Source: Pyrinomonadaceae bacterium (GTDB lineage: Bacteria > Acidobacteriota > Blastocatellia > Pyrinomonadales > Pyrinomonadaceae). From it: 64,000 bases of DNA. Location: NCBI GenBank assembly GCA_028284415.1, contig JANQRU010000006.1:1-64000 (forward strand), given 5' to 3'. The notes beneath the pieces are model-generated. The model was not told where the DNA came from. It saw only the letters and a list, made by a program, of their open reading frames with translations, and did not search any database. Each line of letters opens with the position of its first letter. The first letter of the stretch is position 1. This document shows, in pieces, positions 8,915-18,110 of the stretch. A program made the position numbers and the translations under genes.

Positions 8915-9637
8915 TTACCCAAATAAATTTTTGTTCTGTTTATTTAGGTAAAGATATTTATTTGCGGGTTTATATGTATTTATCAGGTTTAGAAAGGAAC
9001 TTCGCCTAGGCTTTGGTCCGCACCTTCTTGCGTTTGAAACTCTTCCGCCACATCTACAAACCCAACTTCCTGAACCTGGAATTCCGAATAATCCTCCTTC
9101 TTCATTCCAAACGCATTTGGTTCTATTGCGTCGTGGTTTGGATTTTTCACAACCCGTTGTGTACCAAGAAACACTGACATTAGCTCTTCTGCTGAGTGGG
9201 TAAACAAATATTGCTAGACGATACCCATCGGAAAAGAAACCTGATGATTTAAAAAGCCTGTCATATTTGAAAAATCTGTTTCCGCCTGATGTTGCTGTAA
9301 GAGCATTTCTACCGCTTGCAACAGTCTGCCATCTAGCTCCTCTTTTGTTTTTTCTCGTCTGAATTTTATATCCGAAGTTGCTGTAACTTGAGATTCGTAA
9401 TTTATAATTTCCTTTTTGATTGCCGATAAATCCACGCCATTCTAAATAGCGTATTGCTCCGTTTCGAGTTTTGACAATCCCGGAATCTCTTGGATAACTG
9501 TATCTATCATGTACGGAATCTCTTTCGTTACAAAAAAGAAGTCTTTCGACATTATTCTTCTGTGCATAGGTTGAAATGGATAAAATTGCTATTGCTAAAA
9601 CTAAAAATAGAATCATCTTTTTGCTGATGGCTTGCAT
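8915..9637 (-). CDS. Exported basic hypothetical protein
   Basis: A 240-residue protein with a Sec signal peptide. The start could be Met1 or Met8, the latter giving a cleaner leader ending STYAQ. The mature protein is basic and rich in Ser, Arg, Tyr and Gly. It has a cysteine-containing C-terminal part (CVWNEEGGLFGIPG, CRCGGRVSNARRCG) that could form two disulphides. The central region looks beta-rich. The family is not recognised. Confidence 0.7.
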   Translation of the reverse strand: MQAISKKMILFLVLAIAILSISTYAQKNNVERLLFCNERDSVHDRYSYPRDSGIVKTRNGAIRYLEWRGFIGNQKGNYKLRISSYSNFGYKIQTRKNKRGARWQTVASGRNALTATSGGNRFFKYDRLFKSSGFFSDGYRLAIFVYPLSRRANVSVSWYTTGCEKSKPRRNRTKCVWNEEGGLFGIPGSGSWVCRCGGRVSNARRCGPKPRRSSFLNLINTYKPANKYLYLNKQNKNLFG

Positions 9638-9901
9638 AACTTCTCCTTTTTTTAGACAAAATTTCTTTTATTTTCTGACTTATTCTGGCTAATGCTAATA
9701 ATTTTCATATGTGGGAAAATTTTGTTTTGCCTTTCAAGGAAGCACATCGTGTGCCACTTAGCTAAACTGGAAAGAGTTCGATATTTATTGGGGTAATCGG
9801 ATTCTGCCTTTTACAGAATTGTTATCTTAAAAAGACAATATGATCCTCAAACAAAACCCAAAGAGCCATAAAGTGCTGTATTTATTACACTTACTCGAAG
9901 C

Positions 9902-9940
9902 TGTTCAAATGAAATGACAAATTGTCATTTCATTTGAACA
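9902..9940. repeat. 39-bp near-perfect palindrome
   Basis: Nineteen bases (TGTTCAAATGAAATGACAA, 9902-9920) mirror 9922-9940 exactly around a single central base. The palindrome abuts the terminator at 9942-9970 downstream of the lipoprotein gene. With almost no spacer it suits binding by a dimeric protein or cruciform extrusion better than an RNA hairpin. Confidence 0.85.
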
Positions 9941-9941
9941 C

Positions 9942-9970
9942 AAAAAAGCCTCTGTTTTACACAGAGACTT
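9942..9970 (-). terminator. Rho-independent terminator of the lipoprotein gene
   Basis: AGCCTCTGT (9947-9955) pairs with ACAGAGACT (9961-9969), with one G.T pair. On the minus strand it is followed by six Ts. It lies about 36 bases beyond the lipoprotein stop codon. Confidence 0.8.
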
Positions 9971-10005
9971 TCGTTTGAATGTTTAATTGTTAAAACCCTT
10001 AATTT

Positions 10006-10815
10006 TTAGTTTGCAGACTTAGATTTTGATTCTGCATCCTTTGTTTTAGGTTCTGATTCTTCCTTTTTTGATTCAGATTCTTTTTCTTCAGACTTATCAT
10101 CTTTTGATTTTGATTCTGTTTCTTTAGATTCTTTTTTCTCCTCTTTTTCTTTCGGTTCTGCTTTTTCGGTTTCAGCTTTTACATCAAGAACTTCTGGTTT
10201 TCCTTCTACAGCGAATTCTTTTCCGTTCCACTTAAATTGTGTTTTTGTGAAAATGGTCGGTTGTTTTTCCGCATTCATTTTTTCTTTTGGAACTGTAACT
10301 TCCCACTTTCCTTTTTCAAATTTGGCATCACCGAATAATTCAACCATCAAATTACCTTCATTTGAGGCAATGTTTTTAAGCATAACCTTGTCGCTTGAAG
10401 CCAAACTCATAAGCAGTTTTGGATCTTCGTCTTCGAGCATATAGACATAAGCTGAGTTTATTTTAGCTTTGTCGCCTTCGCCCTGATTGATTAGGACGAT
10501 AGCTTCTTCTTTTTCATCACCTGTTAAATCAGCGTATTTTACCTCGCCTAAGCTTATTACTTCGCTCTTTTCAGTTTTTTCAATTTTTCCATCTTTGAGT
10601 GTAAGTTCTTTTTTGTCCTTAGAATCTTCACCTGTTGAAAATGTAAAATTCTTGAAATCTACTTTTCTGATCGGAGAATTCTTTTCATTCATTTTTGTTT
10701 CGGAATTCTCTTTCTCATTCTTAGTTGTCTCCGTATCACCTGTTGGGCAACCTGTAATAAACAACAAACCTGTAACAACAATTAATCCTACAATAATTAA
10801 TAATTTCTTATTCAT
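10006..10815 (-). CDS. Lipoprotein with Lys/Glu/Ser-rich tail
   Basis: A 269-residue protein with a lipoprotein signal: hydrophobic 5-19 and lipobox FITGC with Cys23. A Thr/Glu/Asn/Lys linker follows. The globular part (about 50-210) has LGEVKYADLTGDEKEEAIVL, an FG-GAP-like Asp/Gly pattern often seen in proteins annotated as VCBS-like. The last about 55 residues are a low-complexity Lys/Glu/Ser tail. It is probably anchored to a membrane facing the periplasm. The function is unknown. Confidence 0.8.
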   Translation of the reverse strand: MNKKLLIIVGLIVVTGLLFITGCPTGDTETTKNEKENSETKMNEKNSPIRKVDFKNFTFSTGEDSKDKKELTLKDGKIEKTEKSEVISLGEVKYADLTGDEKEEAIVLINQGEGDKAKINSAYVYMLEDEDPKLLMSLASSDKVMLKNIASNEGNLMVELFGDAKFEKGKWEVTVPKEKMNAEKQPTIFTKTQFKWNGKEFAVEGKPEVLDVKAETEKAEPKEKEEKKESKETESKSKDDKSEEKESESKKEESEPKTKDAESKSKSAN

Positions 10816-11000
10816 TTTTTTACCTTCTAACCTAAAAATTTAGCTTCGTAAAAACACAGTTTTTCTTAAAGCCAACTCGATTTAACAACAGATAAGATTC
10901 ATCAAATACGTTGCAAAGCACGAAAACCACCTGTGGACAACCACATAAGAGAGTGTGCCTAGACTTGTGTAATTTTTATGAATGAATAAGAGGTTAGAGT

Positions 11001-12377
11001 TTAATTTAATTTATAAAGCTTTATTTTTGAATGTAATGCACCTCTTGAAATGCCAATTTCTTCGGCGGTGCTTGAGATATTCCAATTATTTTCTTTTAAT
11101 TTTTGTTTAATAAATTCTTGTTCAAAGTTCTCAACTAAAAGTTTTGTTGCCGACTTTAAATCTCGATTTAGGTTTTCTGAATTTATGTTTATTGATTCGT
11201 TCAGAGAGTTATTTTTAATTTTCTGAGGTAAGTTAGAAACTGTAATTTTCCCATTCGCTGCCATCACAACCTGCAATTCAATCAAATTTTCCAATTCACG
11301 AACATTTCCCCGCCAATCATATTTCTCCAAGATATTGATTGCATCTGATTCTATTTCAACTGATTTTTCCTTTTCACGATTAAGTTTTTCAAGAAAGTAT
11401 TGAGTCAGTAATCTAACATCACCATTTCTTTTTCGTAATGGAGGCAGATTTATCATCGCAACGGCAAGCCGATAATATAAATCTTGTCTGAATTTATTTT
11501 CGTCGATGAGTTTTTCTAAATTCTGATTTGAAGCGGCAATAAAACGTACATTCAATGGAATTGTTTTTGTTCCGCCAACTCTGCGAATTTCTTTTTCTTC
11601 TATTGCTCTAAGAAGCTTAACCTGCATTTCTATCGGCATTGAACCAATTTCATCGAGAAAAAGAGTTCCATTATTGGCGGTTTCAAATAAACCTTTCTTT
11701 AATTCTTTGGCATCGGTAAATGCACCTTTCTCGTGTCCAAAAAGTTCTGATTCGAGGAGATGTTCGGGCAAAGCTCCGCAGTTTATGGCAACAAATGGCT
11801 TATCTTTTCGTGGAGAGTTGTAATGAATTGCTTTGGCAGTGAGTTCTTTTCCCGTCCCGCTCTCACCGATTAGTAAAATTGAAATATTAGCGTCGTCAGA
11901 AAGAGGTTTAAGCTTATCAAACATTTCCAACATCGCGGGACTTTTTCCGATAATCCCTTCAAATTGAAATTTATCTTCTAGTTCTCTTTTTAGACGTTTA
12001 TTTTCCTCAACAAGTTCTTGTCGGGAAAGGAGGTTTTCAACTTTAAGAGTGATCTCATCTAATTGCGGAGGTTTGGTTATATAATCTACAGCTCCGAGTT
12101 TCATTGCTTCAACTGCCGATTCAACGCTGGCAAAACCAGTCAATACAATTGTCGGAATTAATTTATTTTTCTCATTTAATCTCTGCAATAATTCAATGCC
12201 TGTAATATTTGGCATCTGTAAGTCAGTGATGATCAAATCAAAATCCATACCTCCTAGCATATCCAGTCCCTCTTGACCGTCAACACATGAAAAAACTTCG
12301 TGCCCACTCTTTTTAAGTTGCAGCTCAATAGCTCGTCTGATTTGTTCTTCGTCATCTAGGAGTAAAATTTTTGCCAT
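11001..12377 (-). CDS. NtrC-family sigma-54-dependent response regulator
   Basis: A 458-residue regulator. The receiver (1-118) has DDEE at 8-11 and phospho-acceptor Asp52 (ITDLQMP). The AAA+ domain (about 140-375) has Walker A GESGTGKE at 171-178 and Walker B GTLFLDEIG at 237-245. A Fis-type HTH lies at about 415-457 (ISSTAEEIGISRGALHSKIK). The sigma-54 contact loop reads GAFTDA (218-223) where the family consensus is GAFTGA. It is the third gene of a run with the Asp-box lipoprotein and the kinase, 48 bp after the kinase stop. The kinase is almost certainly its partner; sigma-54 promoters elsewhere are the presumed targets. Confidence 0.95.
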   Translation of the reverse strand: MAKILLLDDEEQIRRAIELQLKKSGHEVFSCVDGQEGLDMLGGMDFDLIITDLQMPNITGIELLQRLNEKNKLIPTIVLTGFASVESAVEAMKLGAVDYITKPPQLDEITLKVENLLSRQELVEENKRLKRELEDKFQFEGIIGKSPAMLEMFDKLKPLSDDANISILLIGESGTGKELTAKAIHYNSPRKDKPFVAINCGALPEHLLESELFGHEKGAFTDAKELKKGLFETANNGTLFLDEIGSMPIEMQVKLLRAIEEKEIRRVGGTKTIPLNVRFIAASNQNLEKLIDENKFRQDLYYRLAVAMINLPPLRKRNGDVRLLTQYFLEKLNREKEKSVEIESDAINILEKYDWRGNVRELENLIELQVVMAANGKITVSNLPQKIKNNSLNESININSENLNRDLKSATKLLVENFEQEFIKQKLKENNWNISSTAEEIGISRGALHSKIKLYKLN

Positions 12378-12425
12378 GTATTTTTAACCCATAAATTGTT
12401 TTTTTTTTAACTCGTGTAGGTTTAA

Positions 12426-14234
12426 TTAATTTGCGGGTAATAAAATTGTAAAAGTTGTTCCTTCACCAACCTTGCTTTCAACCTCAATTCTGCCTTTGTG
12501 AGCGGAAAGTATATTTGAAGAAATAGCTAATCCCAAACCGCTTCCGCTGGATTTAGTCGAATAGAAAGGATAGAAAATTTTAGACAGGTCTTTTTCTTTG
12601 ATTCCTTTACCATTATCACTAATTTTGAGAATTACTTGTTCTTTTTCTCTTTGAATTGATGTATCAGTTTTTATTTTGATCTTGCCTTTATTATCAACCG
12701 AGTCAATTGCATTCAAAAGCAAATTTAGGATCACACTTTTAAGTTTTTCTTTATCGCCCTTTATATCAGGCAATGTCATTTGCAAGCTTGATTCAATTTT
12801 TATGTTCTTCATTTTTATTTTTTCACCCACAAATAGCAAAGCATCATCAATCAGCAAATTTATATTCACATCAGAAATATGTAAAACTGGCTTTTTATAA
12901 TATCCTTTGAGATCAGTAAGCATCTGCATAAAACTATTAAGCCCAAGCTTCATCTCATCTAGATATTCTTTTCTCGGGTCGTCCTTTTCTATTTCTGCAT
13001 CAAGATGCTGTAACCAAAGACTGATTCCGCTAATGCGATTTTGGATTTCATGAGAAATTTCCGAAGTCATTTCGCCCATTGTTGCGAGTTTTGCAGATTG
13101 AACTATTTGCTTTTGATAAGCCAGTAAGTCATGATTCATACGACTTACTGCATTAGCTAAATCCTCAACCTCATCTCCGGTTTTTATATCCAATTCCAAC
13201 TCCGTATTCCCTTGAGAAATTTTACTCGTTGCAATGCTTACCTTTTCAAGTGGAATAGTTATATAACTTGAAGCTTTTGTGGTTAAAAATAAGACTGCAC
13301 CAATTGCTAAAAGTAAAATAGAAAAAAAGACAGCTTGAAAAGCTAATGGAATCGGAGTTTCACTTTTCGGCTGTAAAACTCCCAAAAACCAATTTGATCC
13401 ATCCTGCCTTTGAAAAGCACCTGTAGCGGAAAATGATTCGGATGGTAAAAAAGATAATTGATAAGTTTCATTTTCTACCACGACATCTTTTTGAATTGCC
13501 TCCATTGAAGGATTGGTAAGCATTTTTTTTGCATTTTCGGAAAGATTTTTTTGGTTTAATGACTTTTTATATTTGTTTGATCGAAAAGCCTCAGCCAAAA
13601 TCACGCCCCGATCATCAAATAAAAAAGTTACTAAATCACTCTTTGTAAGTGGTCGCATAGAACGCTCGAAAATCTCTGTGTTTAGAGTTAAGACGAGCAT
13701 TCCTAAAAATTCATTTCTGTTTATTGATCTAGTGAAGACGACAGCGAATTTGTCCGTTTGAATTTCTCTTGCCGGAGTTTGAATTCCGCCTAAAATCAAA
13801 GTTCTGCGAAAGTAATCTTCCCTTTTTAGACTTTTCAATTCTTGATCATTGGGTAGTTTACTGAATTTTATAACTTCATTCCCCGTGTTATTGACGAGAG
13901 ATAGTTTTGAATAATACGGATTTTGCATAAAAAACAATTCCAAAATAGTTTTTGCTTGATTTTTTTGATCGGTTTCTTTTTCTTGCGTGTTTACATCACT
14001 TTGCAAATATTCAGCTATTATCGGAACATTTGAAAGCAATTGAATATCTTCTTTTACAGAGTCAATTTCCTTTCCAAAATTGACTACTGCCTCATTCAAC
14101 CTTTGCTTCTTTTGTTCATGGATTTGAATTTGATTTGCACGGATAACAAAATAATAAACTGCTATCGCCATCAATAAAAAAGGAATTAGAATCAATGGCA
14201 ATGTATAGCTTAAAATTTTAGTGCGAAGTTTCAT
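12426..14234 (-). CDS. Membrane sensor histidine kinase (NtrB/AtoS-like)
   Basis: A 602-residue kinase. TM1 is at about 8-30, an extracytoplasmic sensing domain spans about 31-295, and TM2 is at about 298-320. HAMP is at about 320-375, HisKA has His395 (SEISHEIQNRISG) and HATPase has DNGKG at 540-544 plus GSGLGLAIS. Its ATG overlaps the TGA of the lipoprotein gene (ATGA, 14231-14234), which implies translational coupling. The regulator follows 48 bp later. The periplasmic domain looks like a dCache/double-PAS sensor, but this is not certain. Confidence 0.93.
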   Translation of the reverse strand: MKLRTKILSYTLPLILIPFLLMAIAVYYFVIRANQIQIHEQKKQRLNEAVVNFGKEIDSVKEDIQLLSNVPIIAEYLQSDVNTQEKETDQKNQAKTILELFFMQNPYYSKLSLVNNTGNEVIKFSKLPNDQELKSLKREDYFRRTLILGGIQTPAREIQTDKFAVVFTRSINRNEFLGMLVLTLNTEIFERSMRPLTKSDLVTFLFDDRGVILAEAFRSNKYKKSLNQKNLSENAKKMLTNPSMEAIQKDVVVENETYQLSFLPSESFSATGAFQRQDGSNWFLGVLQPKSETPIPLAFQAVFFSILLLAIGAVLFLTTKASSYITIPLEKVSIATSKISQGNTELELDIKTGDEVEDLANAVSRMNHDLLAYQKQIVQSAKLATMGEMTSEISHEIQNRISGISLWLQHLDAEIEKDDPRKEYLDEMKLGLNSFMQMLTDLKGYYKKPVLHISDVNINLLIDDALLFVGEKIKMKNIKIESSLQMTLPDIKGDKEKLKSVILNLLLNAIDSVDNKGKIKIKTDTSIQREKEQVILKISDNGKGIKEKDLSKIFYPFYSTKSSGSGLGLAISSNILSAHKGRIEVESKVGEGTTFTILLPAN

Positions 14235-16138
14235 CGTTTTAATTCTAAAACCTCTATGTCATCAAAATATGTAGGTGATGCTGTGTAACCGCCAATCCCG
14301 ATTTTTCCAATTGGAAGAACAATCTCTCCCTTATAACTAAGCATCAATCGCCCGTTTACGTAATAATCGATCTGCTTAGGAGCAACAACTAAAGTAAATT
14401 TATACCAACGATCTTGTCTGAACGGATAACGTTTCTGCACGATCGGTCTTCCACTAACTAAATGACCACCTTCAGGGACATCTAATTCCTTAACACTTAA
14501 CCAAGTCCCAACCCTAAAATGATTAACTATTACATATTTCTTTTTTCCGTTTTCACTAGATCTAAAATGTAACATTGCGGCAGTATGAGCATCTTTATCT
14601 AACCTGAACCGTCCTTTTAATACATAAGTTTCAGGCTCTTGAAACTTTGCATACGATACAAATGGTTTGAACTGATTTGGATAAACTCCCATGTATGTTC
14701 CACCTACTAAGTCCCAAAAACCGGATTCAACCTCCCAGTTTTCAGCAGTTACACCTGAAAAATCCTCCGCAAAAAGTGATTTTCCAGTCTTAAATTGAAC
14801 TGGTTCTTTTAATGGCTCAATTGAACTCTCTTCTTGAGTTTTAACTGAATTAATTTCTTCTTTAGTTTTTTTCAGAAAAGCGTAATTGACAGAATGTTCA
14901 CCAGATACTTCTGTTCCCATTCTCACAAGTAATTTACCGGGCTTAATGTAGTCAACTGATGTGTAATTTCCCAGAACAATTTCATCTTTTGTAGTGAGCG
15001 GAATTGACGGCGACCATGTATCTCCTTTGTCATTTGAGTAAGAAAATACAGTTTGACCAAATAATGTTTCTCTTCCAGACTCCCAAACACAATATAGATT
15101 GCCTTCTTTGTCTATCGAAAAATCTAAACTCCAATCGATTCCTTCTTTGATATCATTTAAGCGTTTGTTTTTATCCCAAGTGTTTCCATTGTCTCTCGAA
15201 CGGGCAAAATATATATTCCAATCATTGTCATCCTCTTCGCCTTGTTCCCGAAAATCAGCAAAAGCAACATAGATATTTGCACCATCAGCAACAATCTTCG
15301 GAGCCATTTGCCAGACTTCCTTTTCATCATTATTTATCTTGATACTCTCACTCCAATTGACGCCTTTGTCATCCGAATAAGAATAGCGAATATCAACCAA
15401 TGTCTTACGATCACGCCAATCTTGCCAAACCACATGCAATCTGCCGTTTTCGCCTTGCACGATTTTTCCAGATTGTTGTCCACCTTCTCGAAAGTCATAA
15501 TCAATAGGTTGATTGGGAGACCAGGTTTTCCCTCCATCATTTGACGATGAAAAATATGTCAAAGCAAAACCACGCCTATTATCTGTCCAAACACAAAACA
15601 CTTCGTTTTCAGTCGTTTGTAATATCTGAACGCCACCTAGAATAGAATCTTGTTCATCGTTAACTTGATTCGGCTCGTTCCAGTTTTCCAAAGTTTCATC
15701 AGATTGTGCGTAAAAGAAATTTTTTCCTTTTCCCAAAGTTAATGCCAGTCCATTTGGAACAAAATGAAAAGTAAAATTTTCAAACTCTTCATCTGATTTA
15801 ATAAATTGTTCTGCTTCATATTCTTCGCCAAAAGTTTCTCCACCATCGTCAGAAAACCTCAAAAACGAACCAAGATTTTTGTCATCTGTAAGTCGTTTCT
15901 TTTGGTATTGAACAAGCAATCGACCGTTACCGTCAGATGTACTGTAAATATTGATGAAGTCAAATTCTTCAGAACTACCAAGATTGAATTTAGCTTCCGT
16001 AATTTTGTATTTGAAAAACTTGTTTGAATTATTTATTGAGGCAGTTGTCGGATTACATGAAAGGTTTAAAAAGACACACACAAATAGCAATGGAAGTACA
16101 TAAAAGATTCTTTTTATTTGCGGAGAGCACACAAACAT
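14231..16138 (-). CDS. Asp-box (sialidase-like propeller) lipoprotein with LamG-like domain
   Basis: A 635-residue protein with a lipoprotein signal (LNLSC, Cys28). Residues about 60-420 hold at least five Asp-box motifs of the SxDxGxTW type: SDDGGETF, SNDGGKTWS, SDDKGVNWS, SRDNGNTWD and SNDKGDTWS. These mark a sialidase/BNR beta-propeller. The C-terminal about 175 residues (FAEDFSGVTAENW to YFDDIEVLEL) resemble a concanavalin-like jelly roll, as in LamG or 3-keto-disaccharide-hydrolase domains. The catalytic Arg triad of true sialidases was not verified. It is the first gene of the operon with the kinase and NtrC-type regulator, so it may be a surface glycan-binding or sensory accessory protein. 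Confidence 0.85.
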   Translation of the reverse strand: MFVCSPQIKRIFYVLPLLFVCVFLNLSCNPTTASINNSNKFFKYKITEAKFNLGSSEEFDFINIYSTSDGNGRLLVQYQKKRLTDDKNLGSFLRFSDDGGETFGEEYEAEQFIKSDEEFENFTFHFVPNGLALTLGKGKNFFYAQSDETLENWNEPNQVNDEQDSILGGVQILQTTENEVFCVWTDNRRGFALTYFSSSNDGGKTWSPNQPIDYDFREGGQQSGKIVQGENGRLHVVWQDWRDRKTLVDIRYSYSDDKGVNWSESIKINNDEKEVWQMAPKIVADGANIYVAFADFREQGEEDDNDWNIYFARSRDNGNTWDKNKRLNDIKEGIDWSLDFSIDKEGNLYCVWESGRETLFGQTVFSYSNDKGDTWSPSIPLTTKDEIVLGNYTSVDYIKPGKLLVRMGTEVSGEHSVNYAFLKKTKEEINSVKTQEESSIEPLKEPVQFKTGKSLFAEDFSGVTAENWEVESGFWDLVGGTYMGVYPNQFKPFVSYAKFQEPETYVLKGRFRLDKDAHTAAMLHFRSSENGKKKYVIVNHFRVGTWLSVKELDVPEGGHLVSGRPIVQKRYPFRQDRWYKFTLVVAPKQIDYYVNGRLMLSYKGEIVLPIGKIGIGGYTASPTYFDDIEVLELKR

Positions 16139-16227
16139 TTTCTAAAGGGAATCGTATGATTTACTTTTTTTCAAGGGGAATAATAACATGAGTTTTTTTA
16201 ATAGACGCAACTTTATTTATAAATCCC

Positions 16228-17196
16228 CTACAAACCACTTCTGACAATATCGTGCAATCTGAGCAAACCTATGCACGCCCCGCTTTTGTCAACAACGGGC
16301 AAAACTGATATTTGTCTTGGGCGATTTTCCATTAGTTTGAGAGCATCAAATGCAAGCATCTCCGGCTTTGCAACAGTTGGAGCTTTTGTCATCATTTGCT
16401 CAGCTTTCAAGTCCGAAAGACTTTTTGGCGAAGTTTTTTCGATGGCTCTACGTAAATCACCATCAGTAATAATTCCAATCAATTGTTTATCATCGCTAAC
16501 TACATTTACAGCTCCAAGAGTATATTTTGAAAGGGCTTTGACAATTTCAAGCAAGTTGGCATTCTTAGATATATCGGGACTCTTATGCATAAGGTTTTTT
16601 ACTTTTAAGGTAAGGCGTTTGCCCAAACGCCCGGCAGGATGATTTTCAGCAAAATCTTTTTCCGTTAAACCTTTTGACTGCATCAAAGTCATTGCCAACG
16701 CATCGCCGATAGAAAGTGCAACAGTTGTAGATGTTGTCGGTGCTAGATTCAATGGACAAGCTTCTTTATCAACAGATGCGTCTAAGACAACATCGCTTTG
16801 ACGTGCAAGAGTAGAATTTGTATTTCCCACAATCGAGATAATTTTTATTTCGCGGTTTTTAAGCGTTGGTAGAAGCGTTAATATTTCGTCAGTTTCACCT
16901 GAATTACTCAAAGCAATAACTACATCACCTTTTGTAATCACGCCGAGACTTCCGTGTAAAGCATCAGATGGATGCAAGAAAACCGCAACCGTCCCGGTCG
17001 AGGTCATAGTTTGAGAAATTTTTTGTGCGATGACTCCTGATTTCCCAACACCTAAAACAATGATTTTGCTGTTACAACACGATAGTAAATCCAATGCTTT
17101 GACGACTGCTTTTTTATCAAGTCTTTCAGTTGCACGCTCAATTGCATCAGCTTCTACGCTTAAAATTTCGACTACTTTTTTGAAACTATTTTCCAC
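16228..17196 (-). CDS. kdsD: D-arabinose 5-phosphate isomerase
   Basis: A 322-residue enzyme converting ribulose 5-phosphate to arabinose 5-phosphate, the first step to Kdo for LPS. An N-terminal SIS domain (about 35-175) carries VGKSGVIAQKISQTMTSTGT, HGSLGVITKGD and ALSNSGETDE. Two CBS domains follow (about 205-260 and 275-322). The length matches KdsD/GutQ/KpsF. Its presence implies an LPS-bearing outer membrane. It is divergent from the membrane protein at 17315. Confidence 0.93.
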   Translation of the reverse strand: MENSFKKVVEILSVEADAIERATERLDKKAVVKALDLLSCCNSKIIVLGVGKSGVIAQKISQTMTSTGTVAVFLHPSDALHGSLGVITKGDVVIALSNSGETDEILTLLPTLKNREIKIISIVGNTNSTLARQSDVVLDASVDKEACPLNLAPTTSTTVALSIGDALAMTLMQSKGLTEKDFAENHPAGRLGKRLTLKVKNLMHKSPDISKNANLLEIVKALSKYTLGAVNVVSDDKQLIGIITDGDLRRAIEKTSPKSLSDLKAEQMMTKAPTVAKPEMLAFDALKLMENRPRQISVLPVVDKSGACIGLLRLHDIVRSGL

Positions 17197-17314
17197 AACA
17201 GAAAAATTTTGCTGATAGTTTGATTATTTATCAAACATAAAAATCATTTTTTTTGCTTTTTGAAATTACTTATGACAAGATTCCAGTCAAATCTTACAAA
17301 AATTTTCAAGACAA

Positions 17315-18085
17315 ATGAATAAAAATTTACAATTTAACGTTAGTGCGATAAATGCTGGTGAATGTATCAGTCAGGGCTGGAATTTAATCACTCAAAATTT
17401 AGGGCTTTATGTAGCCATTGCTTTAGTCGGTTTTATTTTGACAGGATGTATTCCAATAGTCAGTTTATTTCTTGCTGGACCTATCTTATGCGGTATCTAT
17501 TACGTTTTGATCAAACAGTTAAAGGCAGAGCCAATTGAGTTTGGAATGATGTTTAAGGGATTTGATACTTTTGTTCCAGCAATGGTCGTTGGAATTATTA
17601 TGGCAATCCCGGAAATAATCGGTCAGGGTATAAGGATTTCTGTTGATTTGGCTAACATCGGCTTAAATAGTGGTAGTTATTACCAATCAGATGAAACCAA
17701 AATTGCCTTAGCTAGCGGGATAATGATATTCGCAATTATCGTCGGATTAGTTTTATTAATCGGTGGCATTGCTCTCAGACTTTCATTATTCTTTGCATTG
17801 CCGCTCATAGCTGAACATCAGCTCGGTGCAATCGACGCTATGAAGCTAAGTGCAACGGCGGCATGGAAAAATGTCGGCGGAATAATTCTGTTATTTATTT
17901 TGGAGTTTTTCGTTGCTTTAGCAGGATTGTTAGCGCTTTGCGTAGGTTTATTAGTGGCGATACCAGTCATATATGCAGCAAATGTTTACGCTTACAGACA
18001 AGTTTTCCCAGATATAAGTTCAGGAGCTCCAGATATTCCACCACCACCAACTGAATATGGAGATATGTTCGGTCAAACTACGTAA
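17315..18085 (+). CDS. Polytopic membrane protein
   Basis: A 256-residue protein with about five hydrophobic helices: near 30-55, 60-75, 90-105, 145-170 and 195-225. It has a Pro-rich cytoplasmic C-terminus (PDIPPPPTEYGDM). The pattern GWNLITQNLGLYVAIALVGF and the downstream LPLIAEHQLGAIDAMKLS resemble DUF975/YjgN-like bacterial membrane proteins with no known activity. It is convergent with the VTT-domain gene, 25 bp between stops. Confidence 0.75.
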   Translation: MNKNLQFNVSAINAGECISQGWNLITQNLGLYVAIALVGFILTGCIPIVSLFLAGPILCGIYYVLIKQLKAEPIEFGMMFKGFDTFVPAMVVGIIMAIPEIIGQGIRISVDLANIGLNSGSYYQSDETKIALASGIMIFAIIVGLVLLIGGIALRLSLFFALPLIAEHQLGAIDAMKLSATAAWKNVGGIILLFILEFFVALAGLLALCVGLLVAIPVIYAANVYAYRQVFPDISSGAPDIPPPPTEYGDMFGQTT

Positions 18086-18110
18086 ATTTAGAATTGAAAG
18101 ATACTGAGCA

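Larger units (their letters stand above)
9638..10005. other. Intergenic region with a large palindrome and terminator
   Basis: The 368 bases contain no ORF. They hold the 39-bp palindrome at 9902-9940 and the terminator at 9942-9970. No clear promoter for the downstream exported protein was identified. Confidence 0.6.
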
